A stretch of 64,000 bases of DNA from positions 186,001 to 250,000 of the forward strand of contig NZ_JADEVO010000002.1 in assembly GCF_017114825.1 (NCBI RefSeq), in the 5' to 3' direction. The notes under the pieces are model-generated. The model was given only the letters and a program-made list of their open reading frames with translations. It ran no database searches and had not been told where the DNA came from. This document shows, piece by piece, positions 42,865 to 52,282 of the stretch (within the stretch, counting starts at the first letter, position 1; each line of letters opens with the position of its first letter). The translations under genes and the position numbers were made by a program. Source of the stretch: Pseudomonas gregormendelii. Lineage in GTDB: Bacteria; Pseudomonadota; Gammaproteobacteria; Pseudomonadales; Pseudomonadaceae.

Positions 42865-43533
42865 TCACTTTGCAACGCCACTCGCGATAAAATTCACGTG
42901 CTCGCCGACATGTAAACGTAACTGCAGCTCATCGGCGATTCCCACCGCCACCCGGCTCAATCGCTCAAGCGGCTCTCTCAGACCCGGCTCAAGGCTACTG
43001 CTGACCTGGCTAAAGTGTTCGATGGTCAGCCCCGGAACACCCCGCGGTGCGTTAACCATTGTCCATTGCAAATCGCTGCTTTGCAGGGCCTCGCGAATTT
43101 CTTCAGCCGCATGGCGTTGCAGGCGATCCTCTATTTCCGGTTCGTCCAATACCTCGAAATCACCCACCAGGAACAGTCGCGCAATACGGGATGCCTGCAT
43201 GCCTTCGATCAGCGCATCCACAGCCAACACTTGTTCCACGGGCCCCGGGATAATGCTTTTTTCCACGTATTCGCTGTTGTAAGGCAGCCCTGGCGCGTCT
43301 AACAGGCAGACCACGGCCGTGCTGCCGGCCACGCTCTGCTTTACTCGCTCGGCGTCAAACAGGTCGCCGCTCTTGGTGCGCAGCCCCGGACGCGGTGGGA
43401 GCGCTGTGAGGTCGTCGAGAATCGCGATCACTTCATGCTGACGCCGCAGCATTTCAGCCATCAGCGCACTGCCCAGGCTACTCATGGCACCATAAAGCAC
43501 CACTTTCACAACGGGGGTTTCGGCATTTTTCAT
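42865..43533 (-). CDS. NAD(P)-binding Rossmann protein (epimerase/YwnB-like)
   Basis: A 222-residue protein from ATG at 43533. The N-terminus has a beta strand and a variant Rossmann loop (VVLYGAMSSLGSALMAEML), with GAMSSLG instead of the common GATGxxG. It resembles short atypical reductases (NAD(P)H-binding, YwnB/NmrA-like), with later segments ARLFLVGDF and WTMVNAPRG. Substrate and pathway are unknown. It is divergent from the DOPA-dioxygenase-like gene. Confidence 0.8.
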   Translation of the reverse strand: MKNAETPVVKVVLYGAMSSLGSALMAEMLRRQHEVIAILDDLTALPPRPGLRTKSGDLFDAERVKQSVAGSTAVVCLLDAPGLPYNSEYVEKSIIPGPVEQVLAVDALIEGMQASRIARLFLVGDFEVLDEPEIEDRLQRHAAEEIREALQSSDLQWTMVNAPRGVPGLTIEHFSQVSSSLEPGLREPLERLSRVAVGIADELQLRLHVGEHVNFIASGVAK

Positions 43534-43616
43534 GGCTGGGGTCCCTTGATTGCAACGTATATGGCGTGTGACCCGCGGCAATCGTTCAGGGTTCGACCGG
43601 GTTTGGAGGGTTTCAG

Positions 43617-43943
43617 ATGCAAGGGATAAAGGGCTATCACGCCCACGTGTACTTCAACGCGAGCAACATCGATCAGGCGCGGGCACTGTGCGAGCAGGCG
43701 GCGCAGCGGTTTCCCTTAAGGATGGGGCGCGTGCACGAACGTCCGGTAGGTCCGCACCCGGACTGGAGCTGCCAGTTGGCCTTCGAGCCACACTACCTGG
43801 GCGAGGTGCTGCCGTGGCTGGCGCTCAACCGCAAGGGCCTGGTGGTGTTCCTGCATCCCGATACCGGCAACGATCTGCTGGACCACACCGAGCATGCAAT
43901 CTGGATGGGGGCGATTCGACCCCTGGATTTGAGCATTTTTTGA
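43617..43943 (+). CDS. DOPA 4,5-dioxygenase family protein
   Basis: A 108-residue protein of the small aromatic-ring dioxygenase family. The signature begins IKGYHAHVYFNA, with two His that fit the metal site, and continues VGPHPDWSCQLAF and HPDTGNDLLDHTEHAIWMG. Length matches the bacterial single-domain form. The physiological substrate is not known for these bacterial proteins; DOPA ring cleavage is by analogy. Its 84-base gap to the divergent reductase gene probably holds both promoters. Confidence 0.88.
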   Translation: MQGIKGYHAHVYFNASNIDQARALCEQAAQRFPLRMGRVHERPVGPHPDWSCQLAFEPHYLGEVLPWLALNRKGLVVFLHPDTGNDLLDHTEHAIWMGAIRPLDLSIF

Positions 43944-44125
43944 TCAGCGAGATTCACCCTCGGTCCTCTACGCGCACATCGATGCTGTCCGACGACCGGT
44001 TAAACATCCGGTCATTGCTTTCACTGGCGAAAGCTGGCTGAAAGCTTCCCCGATTAGGATCGCCTCACTCCCGGCAACAGACCGGTTGGCCCACGCGAGT
44101 GTTTTGCTGCTCGCACGGCCCATTT

Positions 44126-44216
44126 AACAACAACAATGGTGATCCTGATGTCCTTCTCAATCCGCCCCTGCGCTGTAACTCCGCCCGCTCGACTCGTGCT
44201 TCCCGTTCTGCGCTGA
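44126..44216 (+). promoter_or_regulatory. possible Hfq/Crc CA motif and leader ORF before the citrate transporter
   Basis: The 325 bases before the transporter have no gene. AACAACAACAA at 44126-44136 fits the AAnAAnAA motif bound by Hfq with Crc in carbon catabolite repression. It directly precedes an ATG (44136) opening a 26-codon frame that stops at 44216, 52 bases before the transporter. Function is inferred from motif and position only. Confidence 0.35.
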
Positions 44217-44268
44217 CCTCACCCGGTTCGCTCATTTCCCCTAGCCGCGCCACGCCTGGAGTATTCCC

Positions 44269-45576
44269 ATGCTGACTTTCCTTGGCTTTGCCATGGTCAT
44301 CACGTTCATGTTCCTGATCATGACCAAGCGCCTGTCCGCGCTGATTGCCCTGATCATCATCCCGATTGTTTTCGCCCTGTTCGGTGGTTTTGCGCCGAAG
44401 ATCGGTCCGATGATGCTCGAAGGCATCACCAAGCTCGCGCCGACCGGTGTGATGCTGATGTTCGCGATTCTGTACTTCGCCCTGATGATCGACTCCGGCC
44501 TGTTCGACCCGGCTGTGCGCAAGATCCTCAAACTGGTCAAGGGCGACCCGCTGAAAGTTTCGGTCGGCACCGCCGTACTGGCGCTCGTCGTCTCCCTTGA
44601 TGGTGACGGCGCGACCACTTACATGATCTGCGTGGCGGCCATGCTGCCGCTCTACAGCCGCATCGGCATGAGCCCGCGCATCATGGCCGGCCTGATCATC
44701 CTCGCCGGTGGCGTGATGAACATGACCCCGTGGGGTGGCCCGACCGCCCGTGCCGCGAGCGCGCTGCACGTGGACCCGTCCGACATCTTCGTGCCGATGA
44801 TTCCGGCGATGCTGGCGGGTGTGGTGGCGATCCTGGCAATTGCCTACTTCTACGGCAAGCGCGAACGCGCTCGTCTGGGTGAACTGCACCTGGCGGGCGA
44901 TGAAATTGACCACAGTGAGATCAGCGTTTCGCAATTCCCGGATGCCCGCCGTCCGAAGCTTATCTGGTTCAACGGCGCGTTGACGCTGGTGCTGATGTGC
45001 ACCCTGATTGGCGGCTTGTTGCCACTGCCGGTGTTGTTCATGGTGGCGTTCAGTATCGCGATGATCGTCAACTACCCTTGCCTGCAAATGCAGAAAGATC
45101 GCGTTGCGGCCCATGCCGGCAGCGTGCTGGCAGTGGTCGGTTTGATCTTCGCGGCCGGTATTTTCACCGGTATCCTGTCGGGCACCGGCATGGTCGATGC
45201 GATGTCGAAAAGCCTGCTGGCGGTGATTCCGGATTTCCTCGGCCCGTACCTGGCAGTGATTACCGCGCTGGTGAGCATGCCGTTCACATTTTTCATGTCG
45301 AACGATGCATTTTATTACGGCGTTTTACCGGTACTTGCCGAAGCGGCGAGTCATTACGGTATAACCGCGGTTGAAATGGCACGTGCCTCGATCGTCGGTC
45401 AGCCCGTCCACTTGTTGAGCCCGCTGGTACCCTCGACTTATCTGTTGGTGGCCCTGGCCGGTATCGACTTCGGTGACCACCAGCGCTTTACCCTGAAGTG
45501 GGCAGTTCTGGTGTGCATGTGCATACTTGTTGCAGCATTGCTGATGGGGATTTTTCCGCTGTTCAGCACTCTATAA
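44269..45576 (+). CDS. citrate-Mg2+/H+ symporter, CitMHS family
   Basis: A 435-residue inner-membrane transporter for metal-citrate complexes. It has about 11-12 membrane helices starting MLTFLGFAMVITFMFLIMTK. The CitMHS segments DGDGATTYMICVAAMLPLYS and GGVMNMTPWGGPTARAA are present, as is SMPFTFFMSNDAFYYGVLP. TGGAG precedes the ATG. It corresponds to the citrate transporter found near gltP and algB in P. aeruginosa. Confidence 0.95.
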   Translation: MLTFLGFAMVITFMFLIMTKRLSALIALIIIPIVFALFGGFAPKIGPMMLEGITKLAPTGVMLMFAILYFALMIDSGLFDPAVRKILKLVKGDPLKVSVGTAVLALVVSLDGDGATTYMICVAAMLPLYSRIGMSPRIMAGLIILAGGVMNMTPWGGPTARAASALHVDPSDIFVPMIPAMLAGVVAILAIAYFYGKRERARLGELHLAGDEIDHSEISVSQFPDARRPKLIWFNGALTLVLMCTLIGGLLPLPVLFMVAFSIAMIVNYPCLQMQKDRVAAHAGSVLAVVGLIFAAGIFTGILSGTGMVDAMSKSLLAVIPDFLGPYLAVITALVSMPFTFFMSNDAFYYGVLPVLAEAASHYGITAVEMARASIVGQPVHLLSPLVPSTYLLVALAGIDFGDHQRFTLKWAVLVCMCILVAALLMGIFPLFSTL

Positions 45577-45592
45577 GCCCAAGACTCACCGT

Positions 45593-45630
45593 GAAGGGTC
45601 CTGGCTTTTTGATCGAAGCCCGGACCCTTC
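45593..45630. terminator. strong hairpin after the citrate transporter
   Basis: GAAGGGTCC-GGCTT pairs with AAGCC-GGACCCTTC with one internal mismatch. There is no clean T-run after it on the plus strand, so it may stabilise the mRNA end rather than terminate strictly. It is 16 bases after the stop and 30 before the terC-family start. Confidence 0.6.
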
Positions 45631-45660
45631 GTGGTTCAACACATCCTCAAAGGAATACAC

Positions 45661-46428
45661 ATGGAATGGCTGACCAACCCTGAGATCTGGGTTGCCTTCT
45701 TTACCCTGACCGCCCTGGAAATCGTCCTGGGTATCGATAACATCATCATGATTTCGATCCTGGTCAGCCGCATGCCCAAACACATGCAGGCGCGTACCCG
45801 GATCTTCGGCCTGGCGCTGGCCATGGTCACGCGAATCCTGTTGTTGCTGTCGATTACCTGGGTCATGCAGCTCACCGCAGACCTGTTCGAGGTCTTCGGC
45901 CAAGGCATTTCCGGGCGTGACCTGATCCTGTTCTTCGGCGGCCTGTTCCTGCTGTGGAAAAGCTCGCAAGAGATGTATCACGCGCTGGAAGGCGAAGACG
46001 AGACCGGTGAGGAACCGACCGGCAAGGGTGGCAACTTCCTGTACACCATCATCCAGATCGCGATCATCGACATCGTGTTCTCCCTGGATTCGGTGATCAC
46101 GGCAGTGGGCATGGTCTCCCATGTACCGGTCATGGTCGCGGCCATTGTTGTCGCCGTACTGGTGATGATGTTGGCGGCCGGTACCATCAGCTCGTTCATC
46201 GACAAGCACCCGTCGTTGAAAATGCTGGCGTTGTCGTTCCTGCTGGTAGTCGGCACCGTGTTGATCGCCGAGTCGTTCGAAGTCCACGTACCCAAAGGCT
46301 ACGTCTACTTCGCCATGGCGTTCTCGCTGGCGGTGGAAGCGTTCAACATCAAGATGCGCACTGCCATGGCAAGAAAGCGCAAGCAGCAGGACCCGGTGAA
46401 ACTGCGCAAGGATATTCCTGGCCAGTAA
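45661..46428 (+). CDS. TerC-family integral membrane protein
   Basis: A 255-residue membrane protein from ATG at 45661, with AAAGGA upstream. About seven helices carry the TerC signature acidic segments ALEIVLGIDNIIMISILV and IIDIVFSLDSVITAVGM. Family members are linked to tellurite resistance and metal (manganese) export; the E. coli YgdQ/YoaE-like forms have no firm role. A cytosolic basic tail (RKRKQQ) ends the protein. Confidence 0.93.
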   Translation: MEWLTNPEIWVAFFTLTALEIVLGIDNIIMISILVSRMPKHMQARTRIFGLALAMVTRILLLLSITWVMQLTADLFEVFGQGISGRDLILFFGGLFLLWKSSQEMYHALEGEDETGEEPTGKGGNFLYTIIQIAIIDIVFSLDSVITAVGMVSHVPVMVAAIVVAVLVMMLAAGTISSFIDKHPSLKMLALSFLLVVGTVLIAESFEVHVPKGYVYFAMAFSLAVEAFNIKMRTAMARKRKQQDPVKLRKDIPGQ

Positions 46429-46450
46429 TATCGCTAACCTGCATGAAACC

Positions 46451-46552
46451 TGGGGGAGCGGGCCTGCTCGCGATGGTCGTCAACGATAACGCGTACTGAC
46501 TAAGTCAACTCGTTGTCCTCGATACCATCGCGAGCAGGCTCGCTCCCACAGG
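46451..46552. repeat. pair of inverted REP elements
   Basis: GGGGGAGCGGGCCTGCTCGC at 46452-46471 and its inverted partner GCGAGCAGGCTCGCTCCCAC at about 46530-46549 flank 50 bases of unique sequence, a typical REP doublet. Confidence 0.85.
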
Positions 46553-46560
46553 GCATGAAT

Positions 46561-46590
46561 GGGGACCTCAGGGTCCCTATTTTGTTTTTC
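46561..46590 (+). terminator. intrinsic terminator
   Basis: GGGACC-TCAG-GGTCCC followed by TATTTTGTTTTTC, downstream of the terC-family gene and the REP doublet. The remaining bases to 46750 hold the promoter of the next gene; nothing else was seen there. Confidence 0.75.
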
Positions 46591-46750
46591 CATCCAGCTG
46601 TTTTTATGACACTTTTGTTTCAATCATCTGTTTAGCTATGCGATGCTGGCGCGCAGACCGTTAGCCAACTACAGCTTAAGTACAGAACGTAGAAAAACGC
46701 GCGGCACGTCAACTTGCTCCTTTGGGGCGCTACCACCACAGGGGGCCTTT

Positions 46751-48409
46751 ATGCTCACCCTGCTCAATTTGTTATCTGCCGTGGCCCTGCTGATCTGGGG
46801 CACGCACATCGTCCGAACCGGCATCCTGCGGGTCTACGGGTCCAATCTGCGCCATGTGATTGGCCAGAACATGTCCAGGCGCTGGCTGGCGTTTATTTCC
46901 GGCATCGTCGTGACGGCCATGGTCCAGAGCAGTAACGCCACGGCCATGCTCGTCACTTCTTTTGTTGGACAGGGCCTGATGGCACTGACCCCGGCACTGG
47001 CGACCATGCTTGGCGCAGACGTCGGCACGGCGTTGATGGCCCGGGTACTGACTTTCGATCTGTCCTGGTTGTCGCCGCTGCTGATTTTTGTCGGGGTGAT
47101 TTTCTTCCTGTCCCGCAAGCAGACGCGACTTGGGCAGATGGGACGGGTCAGCATTGGTCTGGGCCTGATCATTCTGGCGCTGCAGCTGATCGTTGAATCC
47201 GCCGCGCCGATCACCCAGGCCCAAGGCGTAAAGGTGATTTTCGCCTCGCTGACCGGCGATATCCTGCTCGACGCCCTGGTCGGCGCGCTGTTTGCGATGG
47301 TCTCCTACTCAAGCCTCGCCGCCGTGCTGCTCACCGCCACGCTTGCCGGCGCGGGAGTGATCAGCCTGCCGGTGGCTATCGGCCTGGTGATTGGCGCGAA
47401 CATCGGCAGCGGCGTGCTGGCCTTCCTCAGCACCAGCATGCAAAACGCCGCAGGCCGCCAGGTGGCGCTCGGCAGCCTGTTGTACAAACTGATAGGACTA
47501 TTGCTGATCATTCCGGTGCTGGACCCTTTGGTGCACTGGATCGACAGCCTCGACTTCAGCCCGCAGGAAATGGTCATCGGCTTCCATTTGCTCTACAACA
47601 CCGTGCGCTGCCTGATCCTGCTGCCCAGCGTGGGGCCGATGGCCAGGTTGTGTGCCTGGTTGCTGCCGGAACGTCCGGAGATCAATGGCACGGCCAGACC
47701 TCGCCACCTGGACCTGACTGCGCTGGTCACACCCAGCCTGGCGCTGGCCAATGCGGCACGGGAGACCCTGCGCATCGGCGACCTGATCGATAACATGCTC
47801 GAAGCCATGCTTGATGTGCTGCACGGCAAGCAGACGGCCGTGACTCAGGAAATGCGCCGCCTGACGGATGATGTTGAATCGCTCTACAGCGCCATCAAGC
47901 TGTACCTGGCGCAAATGCCCCGTGAAGACTTGAGCGAGCAGGACAGTCGACGCTGGGCGGAGACCATCGAGCTGGCGATCAATCTAAAGCTTGCCAGCGA
48001 CCTGATCGAACGCATGCTGCGCAAGGTCCAGCAACAGAAGACTTCGCAGCGTCGGTCATTTTCCGAAGTGGGCCTGGAGGAGTTGGCGGGGCTGCACAGC
48101 CAGCTGATCTCCAACCTGCGCCTGGGGTTGTCGGTGTACCTCAGTTCCGACAAGGAAAGCGCCCGCCAGTTGTTGCGTGAGAAACGTCGTTTTCGCGCGC
48201 AGGAACGGCGCCTGGCGCATGCGCATGTGAGCCGTTTGCAGCGCAAGATTGTGCAGAGTATCGAGACCAGTTCCTTGCATCTGGAGCTGATTGCCGACAT
48301 GAAGCGCCTCAACTCACTGTTTTGCAGCAGTGCCTATGCAGTGCTGGAAACGTCCGACACAGGTGCGCTGGCGGTGGACGATTTGGCGGACATCACACAT
48401 TCGCCTTGA
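46751..48409 (+). CDS. Na+/phosphate cotransporter family protein
   Basis: A 552-residue membrane protein from ATG at 46751, with AGGGGGC upstream. The Na/Pi cotransport domain has two repeats: VQSSNATAMLVTSFVGQGLM with GADVGTALMARVL, and YSSLAAVLLTATL with GANIGSGVLAFLS. A C-terminal cytosolic PhoU-like helical domain follows (from about residue 340). Some bacterial members move phosphate; the true substrate is unproven. Confidence 0.92.
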   Translation: MLTLLNLLSAVALLIWGTHIVRTGILRVYGSNLRHVIGQNMSRRWLAFISGIVVTAMVQSSNATAMLVTSFVGQGLMALTPALATMLGADVGTALMARVLTFDLSWLSPLLIFVGVIFFLSRKQTRLGQMGRVSIGLGLIILALQLIVESAAPITQAQGVKVIFASLTGDILLDALVGALFAMVSYSSLAAVLLTATLAGAGVISLPVAIGLVIGANIGSGVLAFLSTSMQNAAGRQVALGSLLYKLIGLLLIIPVLDPLVHWIDSLDFSPQEMVIGFHLLYNTVRCLILLPSVGPMARLCAWLLPERPEINGTARPRHLDLTALVTPSLALANAARETLRIGDLIDNMLEAMLDVLHGKQTAVTQEMRRLTDDVESLYSAIKLYLAQMPREDLSEQDSRRWAETIELAINLKLASDLIERMLRKVQQQKTSQRRSFSEVGLEELAGLHSQLISNLRLGLSVYLSSDKESARQLLREKRRFRAQERRLAHAHVSRLQRKIVQSIETSSLHLELIADMKRLNSLFCSSAYAVLETSDTGALAVDDLADITHSP

Positions 48410-48455
48410 ACGTCTGCCAAGGTGGTGAGTCAGTAACGTTGGTTCAGCCTCAAGA

Positions 48456-48538
48456 CCGCTTTCGCGAGCAGGCCCGCTCCCACAGGGGGTTGTGAGCCCC
48501 AAAAATCTACTGGGGGAGCGGCTTGCCCGCGAAAGCGG
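48456..48538. repeat. pair of inverted REP elements
   Basis: CCGCTTTCGCGAGCAGGCCC.. (48456-48485) and its inverted copy ..GGCTTGCCCGCGAAAGCGG (48510-48538) form a doublet with a 24-base spacer. Confidence 0.85.
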
Positions 48539-48585
48539 CCTGACTGACGACATGGATCTCCGATTAGGTTGCCTGGAAGCCCGTT

Positions 48586-49965
48586 ATGCGTTGCCTGTTG
48601 TTCGCCTGTCTACTGCTTGGCTCATTACCCTCATTCGCCCTGGATCGCTTCCAGGTCGAGGGTTATACGCTGCCCAACGGTTTGCAATTGCTGCTCAAGC
48701 CCGGCATGGACCGTGGTCATGTGGCGATTCGCCTGGTGGTGGGCGTCGGTCTGGATGACTTCGGTTGCGCCGACAAGGAGCTGCCGCACCTGCTCGAACA
48801 TCTGTTGTTCAGCGGCATCGACGCCACCGGCGAAGGTGGGCTGGAAGAGCGCATGCAGGCCCTGGGCGGCGAATGGAATGCCTACACCAGCAACGCCGAC
48901 ACCACGTTCGTCATAGAGGCGCCGGCGAAAAACCAGCGCAAAGTGCTGGATCTGTTGCTGGCCCTGTTGACCCAGACCCGTTTTGACGACAACGCGATCA
49001 ATGCCGCCAAGCAGGTGGTGGAGCGTGAGGACGGTGGCCACTATTCTCACCTGCAGCGTTGGCTCGATCGTCAGGATCTGGGCCACACCGCGAGTAACCA
49101 GCTGGCAGTGGAACTGGGCCTCAAATGCCCTGAGCGCGCGCAAGTCGATCACCTGACCCGCGAGCAGCTCGAGGACGTGCGCAACGCCTGGTACGCCCCC
49201 AACAACATGACGTTGATCGTGGTCGGCGACCTTGATCGCCTGCTGCCAGCCTATCTGGAGCGGGCCTATGGCGAGATCGAACCAGTTGACCCGACCGATC
49301 ACCCGCCCCTGCCGGAAATCAAGGCAACGGCTGCCCACGAGCGCACGTTGAGCCACGGCCTGGTTGGCAACGGCGCCAAGCTGCACTGGCTGGTGCCCGA
49401 GCCGGTACTGGAGGACCAGCACGACGAGACCTTTGATTTGCTCAAGGACTACCTGGACTGGGCGCTCTACCGCCAGATGCGCCTGGCACATAGCCTGTCC
49501 TACGGGCCCTCGGCCGAGCGCGAGGTGTTCGGCGGGGTCGGTTTCATGAGCCTCAATGCGGACTTGGAGCGCGATGATTTGCCCGCAGCCAAGCAGGTCC
49601 TGGAAGAGCTCAAGGCCGGCCTGCTCAAGGACGGTCTAAACGTCGAGACTTTCAACCGCCTCAAACAGGCCGCCATCGCCCGCCAGGCCTGGGCCGTGCA
49701 GGGCAACAGTGCGCTGGCCGATTATTACTGGGGCGCGCTGGGTGACTTCCAGAACGGGCGCTTTGCTGACCCGGCCAGGGATCTGCAGGGCGTCACCCTG
49801 GAAGAAGCCAACCGGGCCATGCGCTCGTTGTTGTTGCAGCCGGGGTATCTGCGCATTGAAAAGCCGTTGGTCAGTGATGATGAATTGATCTGGCTGGTGG
49901 CCGGGATGTTGGGCCTGCTGGTACTTGGATTGTGGGCGTGGCGTTTGCGCCGAAAGATTTCATGA
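48586..49965 (+). CDS. secreted or membrane-anchored M16 zinc peptidase
   Basis: A 459-residue M16-family (pitrilysin-like) protease. A signal peptide (MRCLLFACLLLGSLPSFA) precedes the inverted zinc motif HLLEH at residues 68-72. Glu146 or Glu148 in KQVVERED would be the distal ligand. The second, inactive M16 lobe follows (about 210-420). A C-terminal membrane helix (IWLVAGMLGLLVLGLWAW) and RLRRK tail probably anchor it in the inner membrane, facing the periplasm. Most M16 proteins lack such an anchor. No partner M16 gene is adjacent. Confidence 0.9.
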   Translation: MRCLLFACLLLGSLPSFALDRFQVEGYTLPNGLQLLLKPGMDRGHVAIRLVVGVGLDDFGCADKELPHLLEHLLFSGIDATGEGGLEERMQALGGEWNAYTSNADTTFVIEAPAKNQRKVLDLLLALLTQTRFDDNAINAAKQVVEREDGGHYSHLQRWLDRQDLGHTASNQLAVELGLKCPERAQVDHLTREQLEDVRNAWYAPNNMTLIVVGDLDRLLPAYLERAYGEIEPVDPTDHPPLPEIKATAAHERTLSHGLVGNGAKLHWLVPEPVLEDQHDETFDLLKDYLDWALYRQMRLAHSLSYGPSAEREVFGGVGFMSLNADLERDDLPAAKQVLEELKAGLLKDGLNVETFNRLKQAAIARQAWAVQGNSALADYYWGALGDFQNGRFADPARDLQGVTLEEANRAMRSLLLQPGYLRIEKPLVSDDELIWLVAGMLGLLVLGLWAWRLRRKIS

Positions 49966-50050
49966 CGACGGGGGCGAGCCTGCTCGCCACACCGCCCTCC
50001 CGGGCGGTAATCTGTCGAGGATTTTTCCAACGACTAGTGCGAACCGCCGA

Positions 50051-51079
50051 ATGCCAACCCTGACCCTGTACGTGCAGCGCATACTGGAATTGATGAAGCG
50101 CTACCCCGGGGTCATTGCGCTCGGTGGTTTTATCTCCGGGGTCGGCAGTTTCATTCTGGTCGATCGCCAGCAAGGGCTGGCGACCTGGATCACCATCATC
50201 ATGGTTCTCAGCTGGATCTGGCTGATGCTGGAAAACAGCCTGACCAAGCTGTTTGCCAAAATCTTCAAGCGCGAGATCCCCCAGCCCTTGCTGCGCTATG
50301 CCACGCAGATGATCCACCAGGAAAGCCTGTTCTTCGTCCTGCCGTTCTTTTTCATCACCACCACCTGGAACAGCGGGCAGTTGTTCTTTACCGGGCTGCT
50401 GTGTATCGCCGCGCTGATATCGATCATCGACCCGCTCTACTACAAGTGGCTGGCTCCCCGCCGCTGGGCGTTCCTGGCCCTGCATACGCTGACTTTGTTC
50501 GCTGCGCTGCTGACCGCCCTGCCCGTCATTCTGCACCTGACTACAGCCCAGAGCTTCAAACTGGCCCTGGGCACTGCGGTGGTCCTGTCGTTCCCCAGCC
50601 TGGCGTCGATCTTTCCCATTCGCACGGTACGCAACGCGGTGGCGATCCTGAGTATCACCGTGGGGATCGGTGGCGTCGGCTGGGTGCTGCGTTCCTGGGT
50701 GCCGCCGGCGACACTGTGGATGACCGATGTTGCCATCAGCACGCAACTGCAGGACCGCACCCCTGGCGACAGCCTGGATGAAGTCACGGTCGAGCAGATC
50801 CGTGGTGGCGGGCTGTATGCCTACACCGCGATCAACGCGCCACGCGGGCTGGACGAGCGGATTTACCACGTGTGGAAGTTCAACGGCAAAGAGGTCGATC
50901 GCATCCCGCTGGATATCCATGGCGGGCGCAAGGAAGGCTATCGCGCGTGGACTCACAAGCAGAACTTCCCGGGCAATCCGGCCGGTAACTGGCAGGTGCG
51001 GGTGCTCACCGAGGATGGCCAGGTCATTGGCGTGTTACGTTTCAAGATCACAGACAGCACACCGATCAAAGAAAAGTAA
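50051..51079 (+). CDS. DUF5924/DUF2914-type membrane protein
   Basis: A 342-residue protein from ATG at 50051. The first two thirds have about seven membrane helices (for example GFISGVGSFILV and ITIIMVLSWIWLMLE). The C-terminal domain (about 235-335) is beta-rich and contains IYHVWKFNGKEVDRIPLDIH and NWQVRVLTEDGQVIGVLRF, as in DUF2914. Function is unknown. It lies upstream of the lipid transport operon, 54 bases before it, and could be cotranscribed. Confidence 0.82.
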   Translation: MPTLTLYVQRILELMKRYPGVIALGGFISGVGSFILVDRQQGLATWITIIMVLSWIWLMLENSLTKLFAKIFKREIPQPLLRYATQMIHQESLFFVLPFFFITTTWNSGQLFFTGLLCIAALISIIDPLYYKWLAPRRWAFLALHTLTLFAALLTALPVILHLTTAQSFKLALGTAVVLSFPSLASIFPIRTVRNAVAILSITVGIGGVGWVLRSWVPPATLWMTDVAISTQLQDRTPGDSLDEVTVEQIRGGGLYAYTAINAPRGLDERIYHVWKFNGKEVDRIPLDIHGGRKEGYRAWTHKQNFPGNPAGNWQVRVLTEDGQVIGVLRFKITDSTPIKEK

Positions 51080-51133
51080 TACGCTGCGTGATATTACGTA
51101 CCACAGTCATTGAGTCGAACAAGCATGGAGCTT

Positions 51134-52282
51134 ATGACCAGCAGTACAACGGCCGGCAACGCCCAACTGGACGCCTCTCACTCTCCTGCACAATTGCGGG
51201 TCACGGGTGACTGGACGCTTGCCCATTACACCAACCTCAACGGCCTTTGCGAAACCATTCGCGGCCAATACGACGACAGCACCCACATCGACCTCAATGG
51301 CCTGGGCGCCCTCGATACGGCCGGCGCGTCGTTGTTGGTGGAGTTGTTGGGGTCCGAGCGGCTTGGCAAGTCCGCCGAGCACCCGGACTGCACCTTGTCC
51401 GGCGCCGATCGCGCACTGCTGCAAACCGTCTATTGTTCCATGACTGATTTCTGCGTGCCGATCAAGGAGCCCGAAGTCAGCGTCGGCATCCAACTGCTGA
51501 CGCGCATCGGGCGCGCGGTGGACGCGGTCTGGCAAGACACCCTGCAGTTGCTCGGGTTTGTCGGCCTGATCCTGGAAACCATCGCCCGCAGCCTGTTTCG
51601 CCCTAAACGCTGGCGCATCACGCCAATGGTGGCGCACATCGAGCAAACCGGTCTGGACGCTGCGCCGATTGTTGCCCTGCTGACCTTCCTGGTCGGTGCT
51701 GTGGTGGCATTTCTGGGGGCGACGGTGCTGGCGAGTTTTGGTGCGAGTATCTTTACCGTGGACCTGGTGGCGTTCTCGTTCCTGCGCGAGTTCGGCGTGC
51801 TGCTCACCGCGATCCTGATGGCCGGCCGCACCGCCAGCGCCTTCACCGCCCAGATAGGGTCGATGAAGGCCAACGAAGAAATCGACGCCATTCGCACATT
51901 GGGCCTGGACCCCATGGAGCTGCTGGTCGTGCCGCGAGTCCTTGCGCTGCTGGTCGCGCTGCCGATGCTGACGTTTCTGGCGATGCTCTCCGGGATTATC
52001 GGCGGCGGTGTGGTGTGCGCGGTTTCGCTGGATATCTCCCCGGCGATGTTCCTCTCGCTGTTGCAATCGGATATTGGCGTTCAGCACTTCCTGGTGGGCA
52101 TCGTCAAAGCGCCGATCTTCGCCTTCCTGATTGCCGCCATCGGTTGTCTGGAGGGCTTCAAGGTCAGCGGCAGCGCCGAGTCCGTTGGGGCACACACCAC
52201 GTCGAGTGTGGTCCAGTCGATTTTTGTGGTGATTGTGCTCGATGCCGTGGCCGCGCTGTTTTTCATGGAGATGGGCTGGTGA
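51134..52282 (+). CDS. MlaE/YrbE-type lipid ABC permease with N-terminal STAS domain
   Basis: The permease of an MCE-type phospholipid transporter, 382 residues. The first ~100 residues form a STAS-like domain (HIDLNGLGALDTAGASLLVE) fused to the MlaE permease domain, with SFLREFGVLLTAILMAGRTA and the EIDAIRTLGLDP coupling segment. The start is uncertain: ATG at 51134 has GGAG only three bases away, while ATG at 51125 would add three residues. The stop overlaps the ATPase gene start. In classical Mla the STAS protein (MlaB) is separate; here it is fused. Confidence 0.92.
   Translation: MTSSTTAGNAQLDASHSPAQLRVTGDWTLAHYTNLNGLCETIRGQYDDSTHIDLNGLGALDTAGASLLVELLGSERLGKSAEHPDCTLSGADRALLQTVYCSMTDFCVPIKEPEVSVGIQLLTRIGRAVDAVWQDTLQLLGFVGLILETIARSLFRPKRWRITPMVAHIEQTGLDAAPIVALLTFLVGAVVAFLGATVLASFGASIFTVDLVAFSFLREFGVLLTAILMAGRTASAFTAQIGSMKANEEIDAIRTLGLDPMELLVVPRVLALLVALPMLTFLAMLSGIIGGGVVCAVSLDISPAMFLSLLQSDIGVQHFLVGIVKAPIFAFLIAAIGCLEGFKVSGSAESVGAHTTSSVVQSIFVVIVLDAVAALFFMEMGW

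Noticed and set aside
42865..43533. A second transferred gene next to the orphan gene
   Set aside because: The reductase-like gene has normal GC-rich composition and a conserved neighbour, so the island appears to hold only the one gene.
45593..45660. Manganese (yybP-ykoY) riboswitch before the TerC-family gene
   Set aside because: The sequence lacks the conserved yybP-ykoY core; it is a simple hairpin.
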